DNA of 64,000 nt from UBA3064 sp023258775 (lineage in GTDB: Bacteria; Pseudomonadota; Gammaproteobacteria; Burkholderiales; Burkholderiaceae_E): positions 89,496 through 153,495 of the forward strand of contig JBIKXS010000004.1 in NCBI GenBank assembly GCA_044355655.1. Reading direction: 5' to 3'. Positions 26,606-34,638 of the stretch are shown here, piece by piece; positions within the stretch are counted from its first letter, which is position 1; each line of letters opens with the position of its first letter. The notes beneath the pieces are model-generated. The model was not told the origin of the DNA. It ran no database searches and was given only the letters and a program-made list of their open reading frames with translations. The position numbers were made by a program, and so were the translations under genes.

Positions 26606-27466
26606 TTAGCAACGCGCCGCAGCGGCACGAATCGCACGTTTGAGCATTTGACCGGCCATCGCGGTCTTGTATTCAATGTCGCCACGCAAATCTTCAGCCG
26701 GGTCGCAAGCGGCCATCGCCGCTTCAGCCGCAGCATTCATACTTGCATCCGTAAGTGCTTGGCCAAGCAGGGCATCTTCGGCCGTGGCAACACGGATCGC
26801 AGTCGGTGCGACATTCGTGAGTGCAATCCGAACATGACTCACGACGCCAGCGTCGAGGCGCAGCACCACGGCAGCCCCCGCTGTTGCCCAGTCACCGGTT
26901 TTTCTTTTAAGTTTCTCGTAGGCCCACCCGGTCCTGGCTGCGAATGCCGGTACACGAATGCTCACCAAAATCTCGTCTTCCGCCAGGGCGGTGGTGTAAA
27001 TGCCCAGAAAGAAGTCGTCCGCTTTCACGTCGCGGCGCCCTTCTGGCCCCTGCAAACTGAAGCTCGCATCGAGCGCAAGCGCCAGGGCTGGATGGTCATT
27101 GGCTGGATCTCCGTGAGCAATATCGCCGCCAATGGTGCCTCGATTACGCACCTGTGGATCGGCAATCAACGTAGCTGCCTCCGAAAGTAAGGGAACTTTT
27201 GCGCGTAATACCGGCGATTCAATCAAGTCGTTTTCAACCGTCATTGCGCCAATCACCACATAATCGCCGTGGTCTGCCACCCCTCGCAACTCGTCGATAC
27301 GATTGAGGTCGATCAGATGCGCGGGCTGCGCAAAGCGCAGTTTCATCATCGGCAACAAACTGTGCCCACCCGCGAGCAGTTTTGCGTCTGAGCCCAATTG
27401 GGTTAACAAACCAACTGCATCTTGGACAGTTCGAGGGGCGTGGTAATCAAAGCTCGGTGGGATCAT
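26606..27466 (-). CDS. coxM: CO dehydrogenase medium FAD subunit
   Basis: A 286-residue flavoprotein. The FAD pyrophosphate is bound by AGGHSLLPMMKLR (near residue 32-44) and TIGGDIAHGDPAND (near 110). It passes electrons to the quinone pool. First gene of the cox operon, order coxM-coxS-coxL-G-D-E-F. AGGAGAG is 6 bases ahead of the ATG. Confidence 0.95.
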   Translation of the reverse strand: MIPPSFDYHAPRTVQDAVGLLTQLGSDAKLLAGGHSLLPMMKLRFAQPAHLIDLNRIDELRGVADHGDYVVIGAMTVENDLIESPVLRAKVPLLSEAATLIADPQVRNRGTIGGDIAHGDPANDHPALALALDASFSLQGPEGRRDVKADDFFLGIYTTALAEDEILVSIRVPAFAARTGWAYEKLKRKTGDWATAGAAVVLRLDAGVVSHVRIALTNVAPTAIRVATAEDALLGQALTDASMNAAAEAAMAACDPAEDLRGDIEYKTAMAGQMLKRAIRAAAARC

Positions 27467-27643
27467 GAGTCTCTCCTAAACAATCCTCGGCGGAGTTTAT
27501 CCAAGACAAACTGTCACCGCAACAACAAAGATTGCCCCTTTTCGTCGAAGGGAAGTACGAAGCGCTGGAAATTGTCTTAGTCATAACGCCAAAAAACCAA
27601 AGATTCGTCAGTCATACAGATGAATATTGCGTGATCTTGAATG

Positions 27644-27753
27644 ACCGAGACATCGCATTAAACGCACCGAGACATCGCATCAAATAGATCGAGACATCGC
27701 ATCAAATAGATCGAGACATCGCATCAAATAGATCGAGACAGTGCACTAAACAT
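27644..27753 (+). repeat. Five tandem copies of a 22-bp unit
   Basis: Units begin at 27644, 27666, 27688, 27710 and 27732, each 22 bases. The core is ATCGAGACATCGCATCAAAT; unit 1 and unit 5 diverge. The last unit runs directly into the conserved leader of the small-protein gene at 27798. The array is between divergent coxM and that gene. The rest of the gap, 27467-27643, shows no gene. Confidence 0.9.
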
Positions 27754-27797
27754 TTTCGGGCTAACTTCCGCCGACTTTTGTCGCCGTAAGCCTAAAC
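27746..27797 (+). promoter_or_regulatory. Conserved 52-base leader, copy A
   Basis: Reads CTAAAC, one variable base, then the block 27753-27780 (TTTTCGGGCTAACTTCCGCC plus GACTTTTG) that is identical in copy B at 48965-48992, then three variable bases and CCGTAAGCCT, 4 bases before the ATG. GGCTAAC can pair with GTAAGCC with one mismatch, closing an inner CGAC-TTTT-GTCG hairpin. No Shine-Dalgarno is visible outside the paired arm. Translational control is inference. Confidence 0.6.
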
Positions 27798-27998
27798 ATG
27801 GATGATTTCACCGACGCATTGATGATCGCGCTTCATGCAGGCGCCGACGATCCCGATCGCAGCGCAATGGGCTCGCGGATGAAGGCACTCGTTGGCGAGT
27901 TGAGCAGCAAAGAGTCATCAAAGACAAAAAAGGCAGTAGCCTCCAAAGAGCTCGCAAAGCTTCGTGAAGCCTACCGCCAGCGCCTGTTGCAAACCTAG
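27798..27998 (+). CDS. 66-residue small protein with conserved leader (copy A)
   Basis: I do not recognise a family. The protein opens MDDFTDALMIALHAGADDPD and continues with RSAMGSRMKALVGEL, a Ser/Lys linker and a basic helix ending REAYRQRLL. It appears fully helical, soluble and acidic-to-basic from N to C end. A paralogue at 49010-49210 shares its length, start and most residues (the first half is nearly identical), while third codon positions differ freely, so both are under protein-level selection. The 52-base leader is shared too. The next gene is a small Lys/Glu/Pro-rich protein 46 bases on. Confidence 0.75.
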   Translation: MDDFTDALMIALHAGADDPDRSAMGSRMKALVGELSSKESSKTKKAVASKELAKLREAYRQRLLQT

Positions 27999-28044
27999 CG
28001 TCATCTTCGATAAAGCACCAGTAATCGGGACACCGGAGAGTTAG

Positions 28045-28335
28045 ATGGCATCAATTCAAGCACCAGGTCAAACACAAGCCAGCGCGCCAGTTCAACGGGT
28101 TCAGGAACCGCCGAAGCGAGAGCGTGTCGAGGCGAAACGAGAACCTGAGCAACCCAAGGTTGAGCCAGCAGTGAAGGTAGAGGTTTCTGAGGCAGGAAAA
28201 TCCGCCGCCGCAGGACGTCCGCCACCGAAAACTGTCGAGCACGAAGTTGCTCAGAAGAAGTCCGAACATGCGCAGGCTGCTCAGGCAACCGGTAAACGTG
28301 GCGCTTCTTCGGGTGGATCGCAGAGCCTAATGTAA
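28045..28335 (+). CDS. 96-residue low-complexity Pro/Glu/Lys/Ala-rich protein
   Basis: Hypothetical. Rich in Q, P, E, K and A (for example PPKRERVEAKREPEQPK and PAVKVEVSEAGKS), with no signal peptide, cysteine or membrane segment; probably disordered. A GGAGAG 5 bases ahead of the ATG supports translation. It follows the small-protein gene copy A and may be in its transcript. No such companion follows copy B. Confidence 0.55.
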   Translation: MASIQAPGQTQASAPVQRVQEPPKRERVEAKREPEQPKVEPAVKVEVSEAGKSAAAGRPPPKTVEHEVAQKKSEHAQAAQATGKRGASSGGSQSLM

Positions 28336-28480
28336 GGGCGTTGCGAGGAAGCGCCTGTCGTAACTCGGCTCCCAGGCGCTTTCATTGGTACAAACGGACC
28401 CGAAGCCCCGACGAAGGGACCTCTCGGTTTAGGCCTCCATAAGCTACATTGGATGGCACAAAAACAAAGGAGGAGACCCC

Positions 28481-29686
28481 ATGAAACGAAGAACGTTTGC
28501 TGTTGGATTCGCTGTTTTGACCACCGCACTGGCGGCTGGGCCTGCGTCTAGTCAAAATAAGTACGACGTTGGTGCAAACGATAAAGAAATTAAGATTGGC
28601 CACATCAACCCATATTCAGGTCCGGCCTCAGCCTACGGAACAATCGGCAAGTCAATTTCGGCCTGGTTTGATAAGGTCAATGCTGAGGGCGGTATAAACG
28701 GCCGGAGAATTAAGTTCATTTCCTTAGATGACGGTTACAGCCCGCCAAAGACCGTTGAGCAAGCCCGCAAACTGGTCGAGCAAGAAGAGGTCCTGACAGT
28801 ATTCAACCCACTCGGTACGCCTCCGAATTCGGCAATTCACAAGTACATGAACCAGCGCAAGGTGCCACAGCTTTTCGTGGCCACTGGCGCAACCAAATGG
28901 GGTGACCCGAAGAATTTCCCCTGGACCATGGGCTGGCAGCCCAACTATCAGTCCGAAGCAAAAATTTACGCCGAACACATTCTTGAGACAGCGCCTAACG
29001 CAAAAATCGCTGTGCTTTACCAAAACGACGACTACGGCAAAGACTACCTAAAAGGGTTTGAGGACGGTTTGGGGGCTAAGGCCAAAACAATGATTGTGTC
29101 CAAGCAGTCTTACGAGGTCACTGACCCAACGATCGACAGCCAGATGAACTCATTGAAGGCTTCGGGCGCAGACACGTTTTTCAACATCACTACGCCAAAG
29201 TTTGCTGCGCAGGCCATCAAAAAGGCTGCCGAAATCGGTTGGAAGCCGAACCATTACCTCAATCAGGTTTCCGCCTCAGTAGGCTCAGTGCTGACCCCGG
29301 CTGGCCTTGCGAATTCGGTTGGTGTGATTAGCACGCAGTACTTCAAAGACCCCACCGATCCGCAGTGGCTCACTGATCCTGCGATGAATGAGTGGCGCGA
29401 GTTCATGAAAAAGTACTATCCCACCGGCGATCTGAATGATGCCTTTAACGTCTATGGACCCTTGGTCGCCCAAACGCTCATCCAGGTTCTCAAGCAGGCG
29501 GGCAATGATCTGACGCGTGCCAATGTCATGAAGCAAGCAGCAAGTCTGGATATGACGCTACCTTTGTTACTACCTGGCGTGAATGTGAAGACATCGGCAG
29601 ATGACTTCTACCCAATCGAACGCGAACAACTTGTGCGCTTTGACGGTAAAGCATGGGTGCGCTTTGGCAAGATTTACGGTCGTTAA
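28481..29686 (+). CDS. Liv-type ABC transporter binding protein 1
   Basis: Periplasmic branched-chain-amino-acid-type receptor, 401 residues. The signal peptide ends at PASSQ. Receptor-fold blocks are IKIGHINPYSGPASAYG, VNAEGGINGRRIKFISLDDGY, and VLYQNDDYGKDYLKGF. An unusually strong AAAGGAGGAG precedes the ATG by 5 bases, fitting high expression. First gene of a livK-G-F-K'-H-M cluster. The ligand is not predictable; many such proteins bind aromatic acids or amides rather than leucine. Confidence 0.88.
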   Translation: MKRRTFAVGFAVLTTALAAGPASSQNKYDVGANDKEIKIGHINPYSGPASAYGTIGKSISAWFDKVNAEGGINGRRIKFISLDDGYSPPKTVEQARKLVEQEEVLTVFNPLGTPPNSAIHKYMNQRKVPQLFVATGATKWGDPKNFPWTMGWQPNYQSEAKIYAEHILETAPNAKIAVLYQNDDYGKDYLKGFEDGLGAKAKTMIVSKQSYEVTDPTIDSQMNSLKASGADTFFNITTPKFAAQAIKKAAEIGWKPNHYLNQVSASVGSVLTPAGLANSVGVISTQYFKDPTDPQWLTDPAMNEWREFMKKYYPTGDLNDAFNVYGPLVAQTLIQVLKQAGNDLTRANVMKQAASLDMTLPLLLPGVNVKTSADDFYPIEREQLVRFDGKAWVRFGKIYGR

Positions 29687-29735
29687 GTGCAGGCTTTATC
29701 AACATTAGGGTTTTGTACCCCTGAGCTAGAATCCG

Positions 29736-29754
29736 CGTCACTAAGGTGACGTTT
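29736..29754 (+). terminator. Short hairpin with T-run after binding protein 1
   Basis: CGTCAC, loop TAAG, GTGACG, then TTT. It is 50 bases after the stop. The stem is short, so it may only partly terminate or may protect the upstream message, raising binding protein over pump. Confidence 0.4.
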
Positions 29755-29778
29755 AAGCGCCTCCTCGACAAACGTTAT

Positions 29779-29804
29779 CGACCCGCAACCTGTGTTGCGG
29801 GTCG
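29779..29804 (+). promoter_or_regulatory. Strong 11-bp GC-rich hairpin without T-tract
   Basis: CGACCCGCAAC, loop CTGT, then the perfect complement GTTGCGGGTCG. It is 68 bases before livG. Lack of a T-run argues against intrinsic termination; an RNA-stability or processing stem is likelier. Confidence 0.5.
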
Positions 29805-29871
29805 CTGGCGCTTGCGACCAACACAATTTGCATGACCACAACAACCCTAGCCCGACTGGAACAATCCTAAG

Positions 29872-30645
29872 ATGAGTAAGGATGTCATTCTCGAAACCAA
29901 GAACCTCGTTAAGGAATTCAAGGGTTTTGTAGCGGTTTCGGGGGTCAATCTTAAGGTCCAACGAGGGCATATCCATGCCTTGATTGGTCCCAATGGCGCG
30001 GGTAAAACCACCGTGTTTAATCTGCTTACGAAGTTTTTGATTCCCAGCTCTGGCCACATCTTTTATCAGGGTGAGGACATCACACGCCTGAAGGCCGCGC
30101 AGATTGCACGCAAAGGCGTGATCCGTTCTTTTCAGATTTCAGCAACCTTTCCGCACCTCACGGTGCTTGAGAATGTGCGGATCGGCTTACAGCGTGAATT
30201 GGGCACTGCCTTTCATTTTTGGCGGTCAGAGTCCTCATTAAAAGGCCTCACACCTCGCGCCATGGAACTTCTTGAAACCGTGGGACTGACTGACTTCGCC
30301 CATCACATCACGGTTGAGCTTCCCTATGGGCGAAAGCGCGCGCTTGAGATCGCCACAACCTTAGCCATGGATCCCCAACTGATGCTCCTTGATGAGCCAA
30401 CTCAAGGCATGGGCCATGAGGACGTCGATCGGGTTACCGAACTCATCAAGACGGTGTCAGCGAATCGTACGGTGTTGATGGTCGAGCACAACATGGGTGT
30501 TGTAGCAAAAATCGCCGACACAATTTCGGTCTTGCAGCGCGGCCAAATTATTGCTGAAGGCCCCTATGAGCTTGTTTCAAAAGACCCCCAGGTTTTAGAA
30601 GCATACATGGGCAGTAGCGAAGTCGAACTACAAGGTGCGCATTGA
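29872..30645 (+). CDS. livG: ABC transporter ATPase, LivG type
   Basis: A 257-residue ATPase. Walker A GPNGAGKTT near residue 39, Walker B LMLLDEPTQGM, and the LivG-style signature ELPYGRKRALEIA in place of LSGGQ, all typical of the family. It works with LivF, LivH and LivM to import the bound solute. The stop is 1 base before the livF start. Confidence 0.92.
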   Translation: MSKDVILETKNLVKEFKGFVAVSGVNLKVQRGHIHALIGPNGAGKTTVFNLLTKFLIPSSGHIFYQGEDITRLKAAQIARKGVIRSFQISATFPHLTVLENVRIGLQRELGTAFHFWRSESSLKGLTPRAMELLETVGLTDFAHHITVELPYGRKRALEIATTLAMDPQLMLLDEPTQGMGHEDVDRVTELIKTVSANRTVLMVEHNMGVVAKIADTISVLQRGQIIAEGPYELVSKDPQVLEAYMGSSEVELQGAH

Positions 30646-30646
30646 T

Positions 30647-31348
30647 ATGAGTGAGATGCTGCGTCTGAGCGACGTACACGCCTTTTATGGGGAGTCGCAT
30701 ATCCTTCATGGGGTCAATCTACACGTCAAACAAGGCGAGGTCGTCACACTGCTCGGTCGCAATGGTGCTGGCCGCACCACCACGCTTAAGGCGATTCTCG
30801 GCTTGGTTGGCAGGCGCACCGGTTCCATCAAAATCAAGAATCAGGAAGCTGCCCATCTTGCGCCACACCATATCGCGCGCATGGGGATTGGTTTTTGCCC
30901 CGAAGAGCGTGGGATTTTTGCCAGCCTGAGTTGTGAGGAAAACCTATTGCTACCACCCAAGGTCGCTGAAGGTGGCATGAGTCTTGAGGAAATTTACACG
31001 CTTTTTCCGAATTTAAAGGAAAGGCGCATGAGCCCAGGTACAAGGCTTTCTGGTGGTGAGCAGCAAATGCTCTCGGTTGCCCGTATTTTGAGAACGGGGG
31101 CAGGTTTATTGCTGCTTGACGAAATCTCAGAGGGCTTGGCACCAGTCATTGTTCAGGCACTTGGTCGGGCAATTCGCATGCTAAGAGAACGCGGCTTCAC
31201 CATTGTGATGGTCGAGCAAAACTTCAGATTTGCAGCCCCTTTGGCCGATCGCTTTTATGTTATTGAGCACGGTGCGGTAGTTGAAGAGTTCTCGGCATCC
31301 CAACTCGATTCAAAGGCTGAGATGTTGAAAGATTACCTAGGGGTTTGA
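30647..31348 (+). CDS. livF: ABC transporter ATPase, LivF type, Arg in Walker A
   Basis: A 233-residue ATPase; the ATG at 30647 (MSEMLRLSDVHAFYG) is preferred to the upstream in-frame start inside livG. Signature LSGGEQQMLSVARIL and Walker B LLLLDEISEGLAP are normal. The P-loop is GRNGAGRTTT, with Arg where the phosphate-binding Lys is expected. I believe this swap occurs in some LivF relatives, so it need not mean inactivity. Part of the Liv cluster. Confidence 0.9.
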   Translation: MSEMLRLSDVHAFYGESHILHGVNLHVKQGEVVTLLGRNGAGRTTTLKAILGLVGRRTGSIKIKNQEAAHLAPHHIARMGIGFCPEERGIFASLSCEENLLLPPKVAEGGMSLEEIYTLFPNLKERRMSPGTRLSGGEQQMLSVARILRTGAGLLLLDEISEGLAPVIVQALGRAIRMLRERGFTIVMVEQNFRFAAPLADRFYVIEHGAVVEEFSASQLDSKAEMLKDYLGV

Positions 31349-31403
31349 ATTAAAAAGGTATTGATGTTTACGAAAAATTTATGTTCACAAACGGAGAATG
31401 GCA

Positions 31404-32633
31404 ATGAGGAAAATAAGCGGGAACTTCAAGACAAGCCTGTTGGCTGGGGCGATTGCAGCGATGGCTGCCCTGCCGGCGCAAGCCCAGATCTCAGACGGTA
31501 TGGTCAAGATCGGCGTTATGAATGACATGTCTGGTCTTTATGCAGACATTACCGGGCCTGGCTCCCTCGTTGCTGCCCGTTTGGCGGTCGAGGACTACAT
31601 CAAGGCCTCGGGGAGCAAGCTCAAGGTTGAAGTCGTTGGTGCTGATCACCAAAACAAGCCTGATGTTGGATCGAATATCGCCCGCCAGTGGTTTGACACC
31701 GACAAAGTTGACATGATTGCCGATGTACCGACCTCATCAGTCGGCCTTGCGGTAGCTAAGATCGCTAGCGACAAAGGCAAGCTTATGGTTAATTCGGGAT
31801 CGGCGACCGCTGATCTTTCGGGCAAGGCTTGTAATGCCAATACGATTCATTGGGCCTACGACACTTGGATGCTCGCCAACGGTACTGGCAAGGCCATCGT
31901 GAAGAGTGGCGGTACAACATGGTTTTTCCTGACTGCAGATTACGCGTTTGGCCACGCACTTGAGCGCGACACAGAAGCTGTCGTGACCAAGAACGGTGGC
32001 AAGGTTGTCGGTAAGGTCCGTACGCCATTCCCAACGCAGGACTTTTCCTCCTTTCTCCTGCAAGCGCAGTCTTCAAAAGCTAAGATTATTGGCTTGGCAA
32101 ACGCAGGCGGGGACACGACCAACTCGATTAAGCAAGCCGCAGAATTCGGGATTACGAAGGGTGGCCAAAACCTCGCTGGTCTTTTGGTCTTCCTGCCTGA
32201 CGTTCATTCGCTCGGGCTCAATATTGCCCAAGGTCTGATGCTCACTGAAACCTTTTATTGGGATCTCAACGATCAAACCCGGGCTTTCTCGAAGCGATTT
32301 GCGGCAGCCCATGGCGGTAAAATGCCCTCGATGGTTCAGGCTGGCGTCTACTCCAGTGTGATTCATTACCTCAAAGCAGTCGATGCGGCCAAAACCGACG
32401 ATGGCACCAAAGTGGCAGCCAAAATGAAGGAACTGCCCACCGATGACCCGATTTTCGGCAAAGGAAGCGTGCGAGCTGACGGGCGCAAGATTCACCCTGC
32501 CTATCTATTTGAGGTCAAGAAACCTTCGGAGTCCAAGGGCCCCTACGACTACTACAAGCTGGTTGCCACGATTCCAGCCAACGAGGCATTCCGTCCGCTT
32601 TCTGAGAGCGAATGCCCCCTGGTCAAGAAGTAG
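31404..32633 (+). CDS. Liv-type ABC transporter binding protein 2
   Basis: A 409-residue receptor. The ATG at 31404 has GGAG 7 bases upstream; the ATG at 31398 is too close to it. The signal peptide ends LPAQAQ. Blocks are VKIGVMNDMSGLYADITGPG, ADHQNKPDVGSNIARQW, and FLTADYAFGHALE, as in aromatic or amide-type periplasmic binding proteins. It is unlike binding protein 1 in sequence, so one pump may accept two receptors. Confidence 0.88.
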   Translation: MRKISGNFKTSLLAGAIAAMAALPAQAQISDGMVKIGVMNDMSGLYADITGPGSLVAARLAVEDYIKASGSKLKVEVVGADHQNKPDVGSNIARQWFDTDKVDMIADVPTSSVGLAVAKIASDKGKLMVNSGSATADLSGKACNANTIHWAYDTWMLANGTGKAIVKSGGTTWFFLTADYAFGHALERDTEAVVTKNGGKVVGKVRTPFPTQDFSSFLLQAQSSKAKIIGLANAGGDTTNSIKQAAEFGITKGGQNLAGLLVFLPDVHSLGLNIAQGLMLTETFYWDLNDQTRAFSKRFAAAHGGKMPSMVQAGVYSSVIHYLKAVDAAKTDDGTKVAAKMKELPTDDPIFGKGSVRADGRKIHPAYLFEVKKPSESKGPYDYYKLVATIPANEAFRPLSESECPLVKK

Positions 32634-32666
32634 CTCGACTCAGCTGACTAGAGCTTAATCACCGCT

Positions 32667-33551
32667 ATGGAAATTTTCGGCATTCCTTCGCAAGCCCTCT
32701 TCGGGCAATTGCTGATCGGGTTGATCAACGGTTCATTTTATGCACTGCTGTCACTCGGTCTGGCGGTGATTTTTGGATTGCTCAATATCATCAACTTCAC
32801 CCACGGGGCTCAATACATGCTTGGCGCCTTCGTGGCATGGTTGGGGATGACCCACCTTGGCATGAATTACTGGGTTGCGCTGGTGGTAACACCTTTTGTG
32901 GTGGGCGCAACTGGCGTGTTGATCGAACGCAGCATGCTCAAACAACTCTACAAACTCGACCACCTTTACGGTCTGCTCTTAACGTTTGGACTCGCTCTAA
33001 TTATCCAAGGCTTGTTTCGTAATGAATATGGGTCCTCGGGCATGCCCTACCCTGTACCTGATGTTTTCAAGGGGGCGTTCAACACCGGCTTCATGTTCCT
33101 GCCAAAGTACCGAGCTTGGGTGATCGTTGCTTCCCTCGTCGTTTGCCTGGCAACCTGGTATGTGATCGAACGAACCAAGCTCGGTGCTTATTTGCGCGCA
33201 GCCACTGAGAACCCAAGCCTTGTCCAGGCATTCGGGATCAACGTGCCGCGAATGATTACCCTCACTTACGGGTTTGGCGTCGGATTGGCTGCGCTGACTG
33301 GTGTAATGGCCGCCCCGATTTATCAGGTCAACCCCACGATGGGCGCCGATTTAATCATTGTGGTGTTTGCGGTTGTCGTCATCGGCGGCATGGGATCGAT
33401 CATGGGCGCAATCGTCACTGGCTTTGGACTCGGTCTTATTGAGGGCCTGACCAAAGTGTTTTATCCGGAAGCGTCTGCAACCGTTATCTTTGTCATCATG
33501 ACGATTGTTCTTTTGATCAAGCCAGCCGGCCTGTTCGGTACCCAGAAGTAA
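32667..33551 (+). CDS. livH: ABC transporter permease, LivH type
   Basis: A 294-residue inner-membrane permease. LLIGLINGSFYALLSLGLAVIFGLLNIINFTHG opens the family fold and GGMGSIMGAIVTGFGLGL lies near the end. About eight membrane helices. It is 33 bases after binding protein 2 and 6 bases before livM. Confidence 0.92.
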   Translation: MEIFGIPSQALFGQLLIGLINGSFYALLSLGLAVIFGLLNIINFTHGAQYMLGAFVAWLGMTHLGMNYWVALVVTPFVVGATGVLIERSMLKQLYKLDHLYGLLLTFGLALIIQGLFRNEYGSSGMPYPVPDVFKGAFNTGFMFLPKYRAWVIVASLVVCLATWYVIERTKLGAYLRAATENPSLVQAFGINVPRMITLTYGFGVGLAALTGVMAAPIYQVNPTMGADLIIVVFAVVVIGGMGSIMGAIVTGFGLGLIEGLTKVFYPEASATVIFVIMTIVLLIKPAGLFGTQK

Positions 33552-33557
33552 AGCACC

Positions 33558-34565
33558 ATGGCCAATTCTGTTCAAAAATCCATCACCTCGTCATCCAAGC
33601 TTGCCTCGCCTGCTTCACAGGACGACCCACTGACAAGTTCATCGGAAAAGTCCTTATGGCTCGCATTTGCGCTGATGGTTGCTTTTTTTGCGATTGCGCC
33701 GATTTGGGTCTACCCGGTCTTTTTGATGAAAGTAATGTGTTTTGCGCTTTTTGCCTGCGCATTTAATTTGCTGCTTGGATTTGGTGGTCTTTTATCGTTT
33801 GGCCACGCGATGTTTTTGGGTATTGCGGGATACGGCGCAGCTCATTCGGCAAAAGTTTGGGGCTGGAACCCTGAAATCGCTATTCTTTTCGGCACGCTTT
33901 GCGCAACAGTTTTATCGATCATTGTTGGATCTTTAGCGATTCGCCGGCAGGGTATTTACTTTGCGATGATTACCCTAGCCCTGGCGCAAATGATTTTTTT
34001 CTTTTGTTTACAAGCACCTTTCACTGGGGGTGAAGATGGCATCCAGGCTGTACCACGAGGCCAACTTTTCGGGATAATTGATCTCGGCGATAACCATCGC
34101 ATGTACATGTTTGTGCTTGCCATCTTTCTCGCTGGTTTTCTGTTCATATGGCGCGTCGTTCATTCTCCCTTTGGACAAATTTTGAAGGCGATACGTGAGC
34201 ATCAGGATCGAGCAACCTCCCTGGGTTACGACACGGACCGCTTCAAGCTACTTGCCTTCGTGATTTCCGGTGCACTCGCAGGCACGGCCGGGGCTATGAA
34301 ATCGCTTGTGTTTCAACTTGCATCGCTGACAGATGTTCACTGGAGCATGTCCGGGGAGGTTGTGCTCATGACTCTGGTAGGTGGTATGGGCACCTTGTTC
34401 GGGCCGGTGGTTGGGGCCGCAGTAATTGTCACCATGCAAAACTATCTTGCTCAGTTAGGTGCTTGGGTCACCGTTGTTCAAGGTGTTATTTTCGTGGTGT
34501 GTGTGCTGGCGTTTCGACGAGGAATCATCGGCGAACTCGCCAACGCGCTGAAAAAGCCGCTTTAA
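33558..34565 (+). CDS. livM: ABC transporter permease, LivM type
   Basis: A 335-residue permease. After a Ser-rich, charged cytoplasmic lead of about 33 residues come the helices beginning LAFALMVAFFAIAPIWVYP. Family blocks are NLLLGFGGLLSFGHAMFLG, AIREHQDRATSLGYD and LVGGMGTLFGPVVGA. Last gene of the transporter proper; the FAD oxidoreductase follows after a 73-base gap. Confidence 0.92.
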   Translation: MANSVQKSITSSSKLASPASQDDPLTSSSEKSLWLAFALMVAFFAIAPIWVYPVFLMKVMCFALFACAFNLLLGFGGLLSFGHAMFLGIAGYGAAHSAKVWGWNPEIAILFGTLCATVLSIIVGSLAIRRQGIYFAMITLALAQMIFFFCLQAPFTGGEDGIQAVPRGQLFGIIDLGDNHRMYMFVLAIFLAGFLFIWRVVHSPFGQILKAIREHQDRATSLGYDTDRFKLLAFVISGALAGTAGAMKSLVFQLASLTDVHWSMSGEVVLMTLVGGMGTLFGPVVGAAVIVTMQNYLAQLGAWVTVVQGVIFVVCVLAFRRGIIGELANALKKPL

Positions 34566-34638
34566 CGCTAACCCATACGCTTATTGTTTTCAGTCCAAAC
34601 TGAATGTAAGCACCAAGTAGCTGGCAGGAGTATCCCAA

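Noticed and set aside
26012..27190. Plus-strand frames of 140-180 codons across coxS and coxM
   Set aside because: The minus-strand genes have all cluster and FAD motifs; these frames are complements.
27644..27753. Possible CRISPR array
   Set aside because: Units are contiguous 22-bp repeats with no unique spacers, and no cas genes are present.
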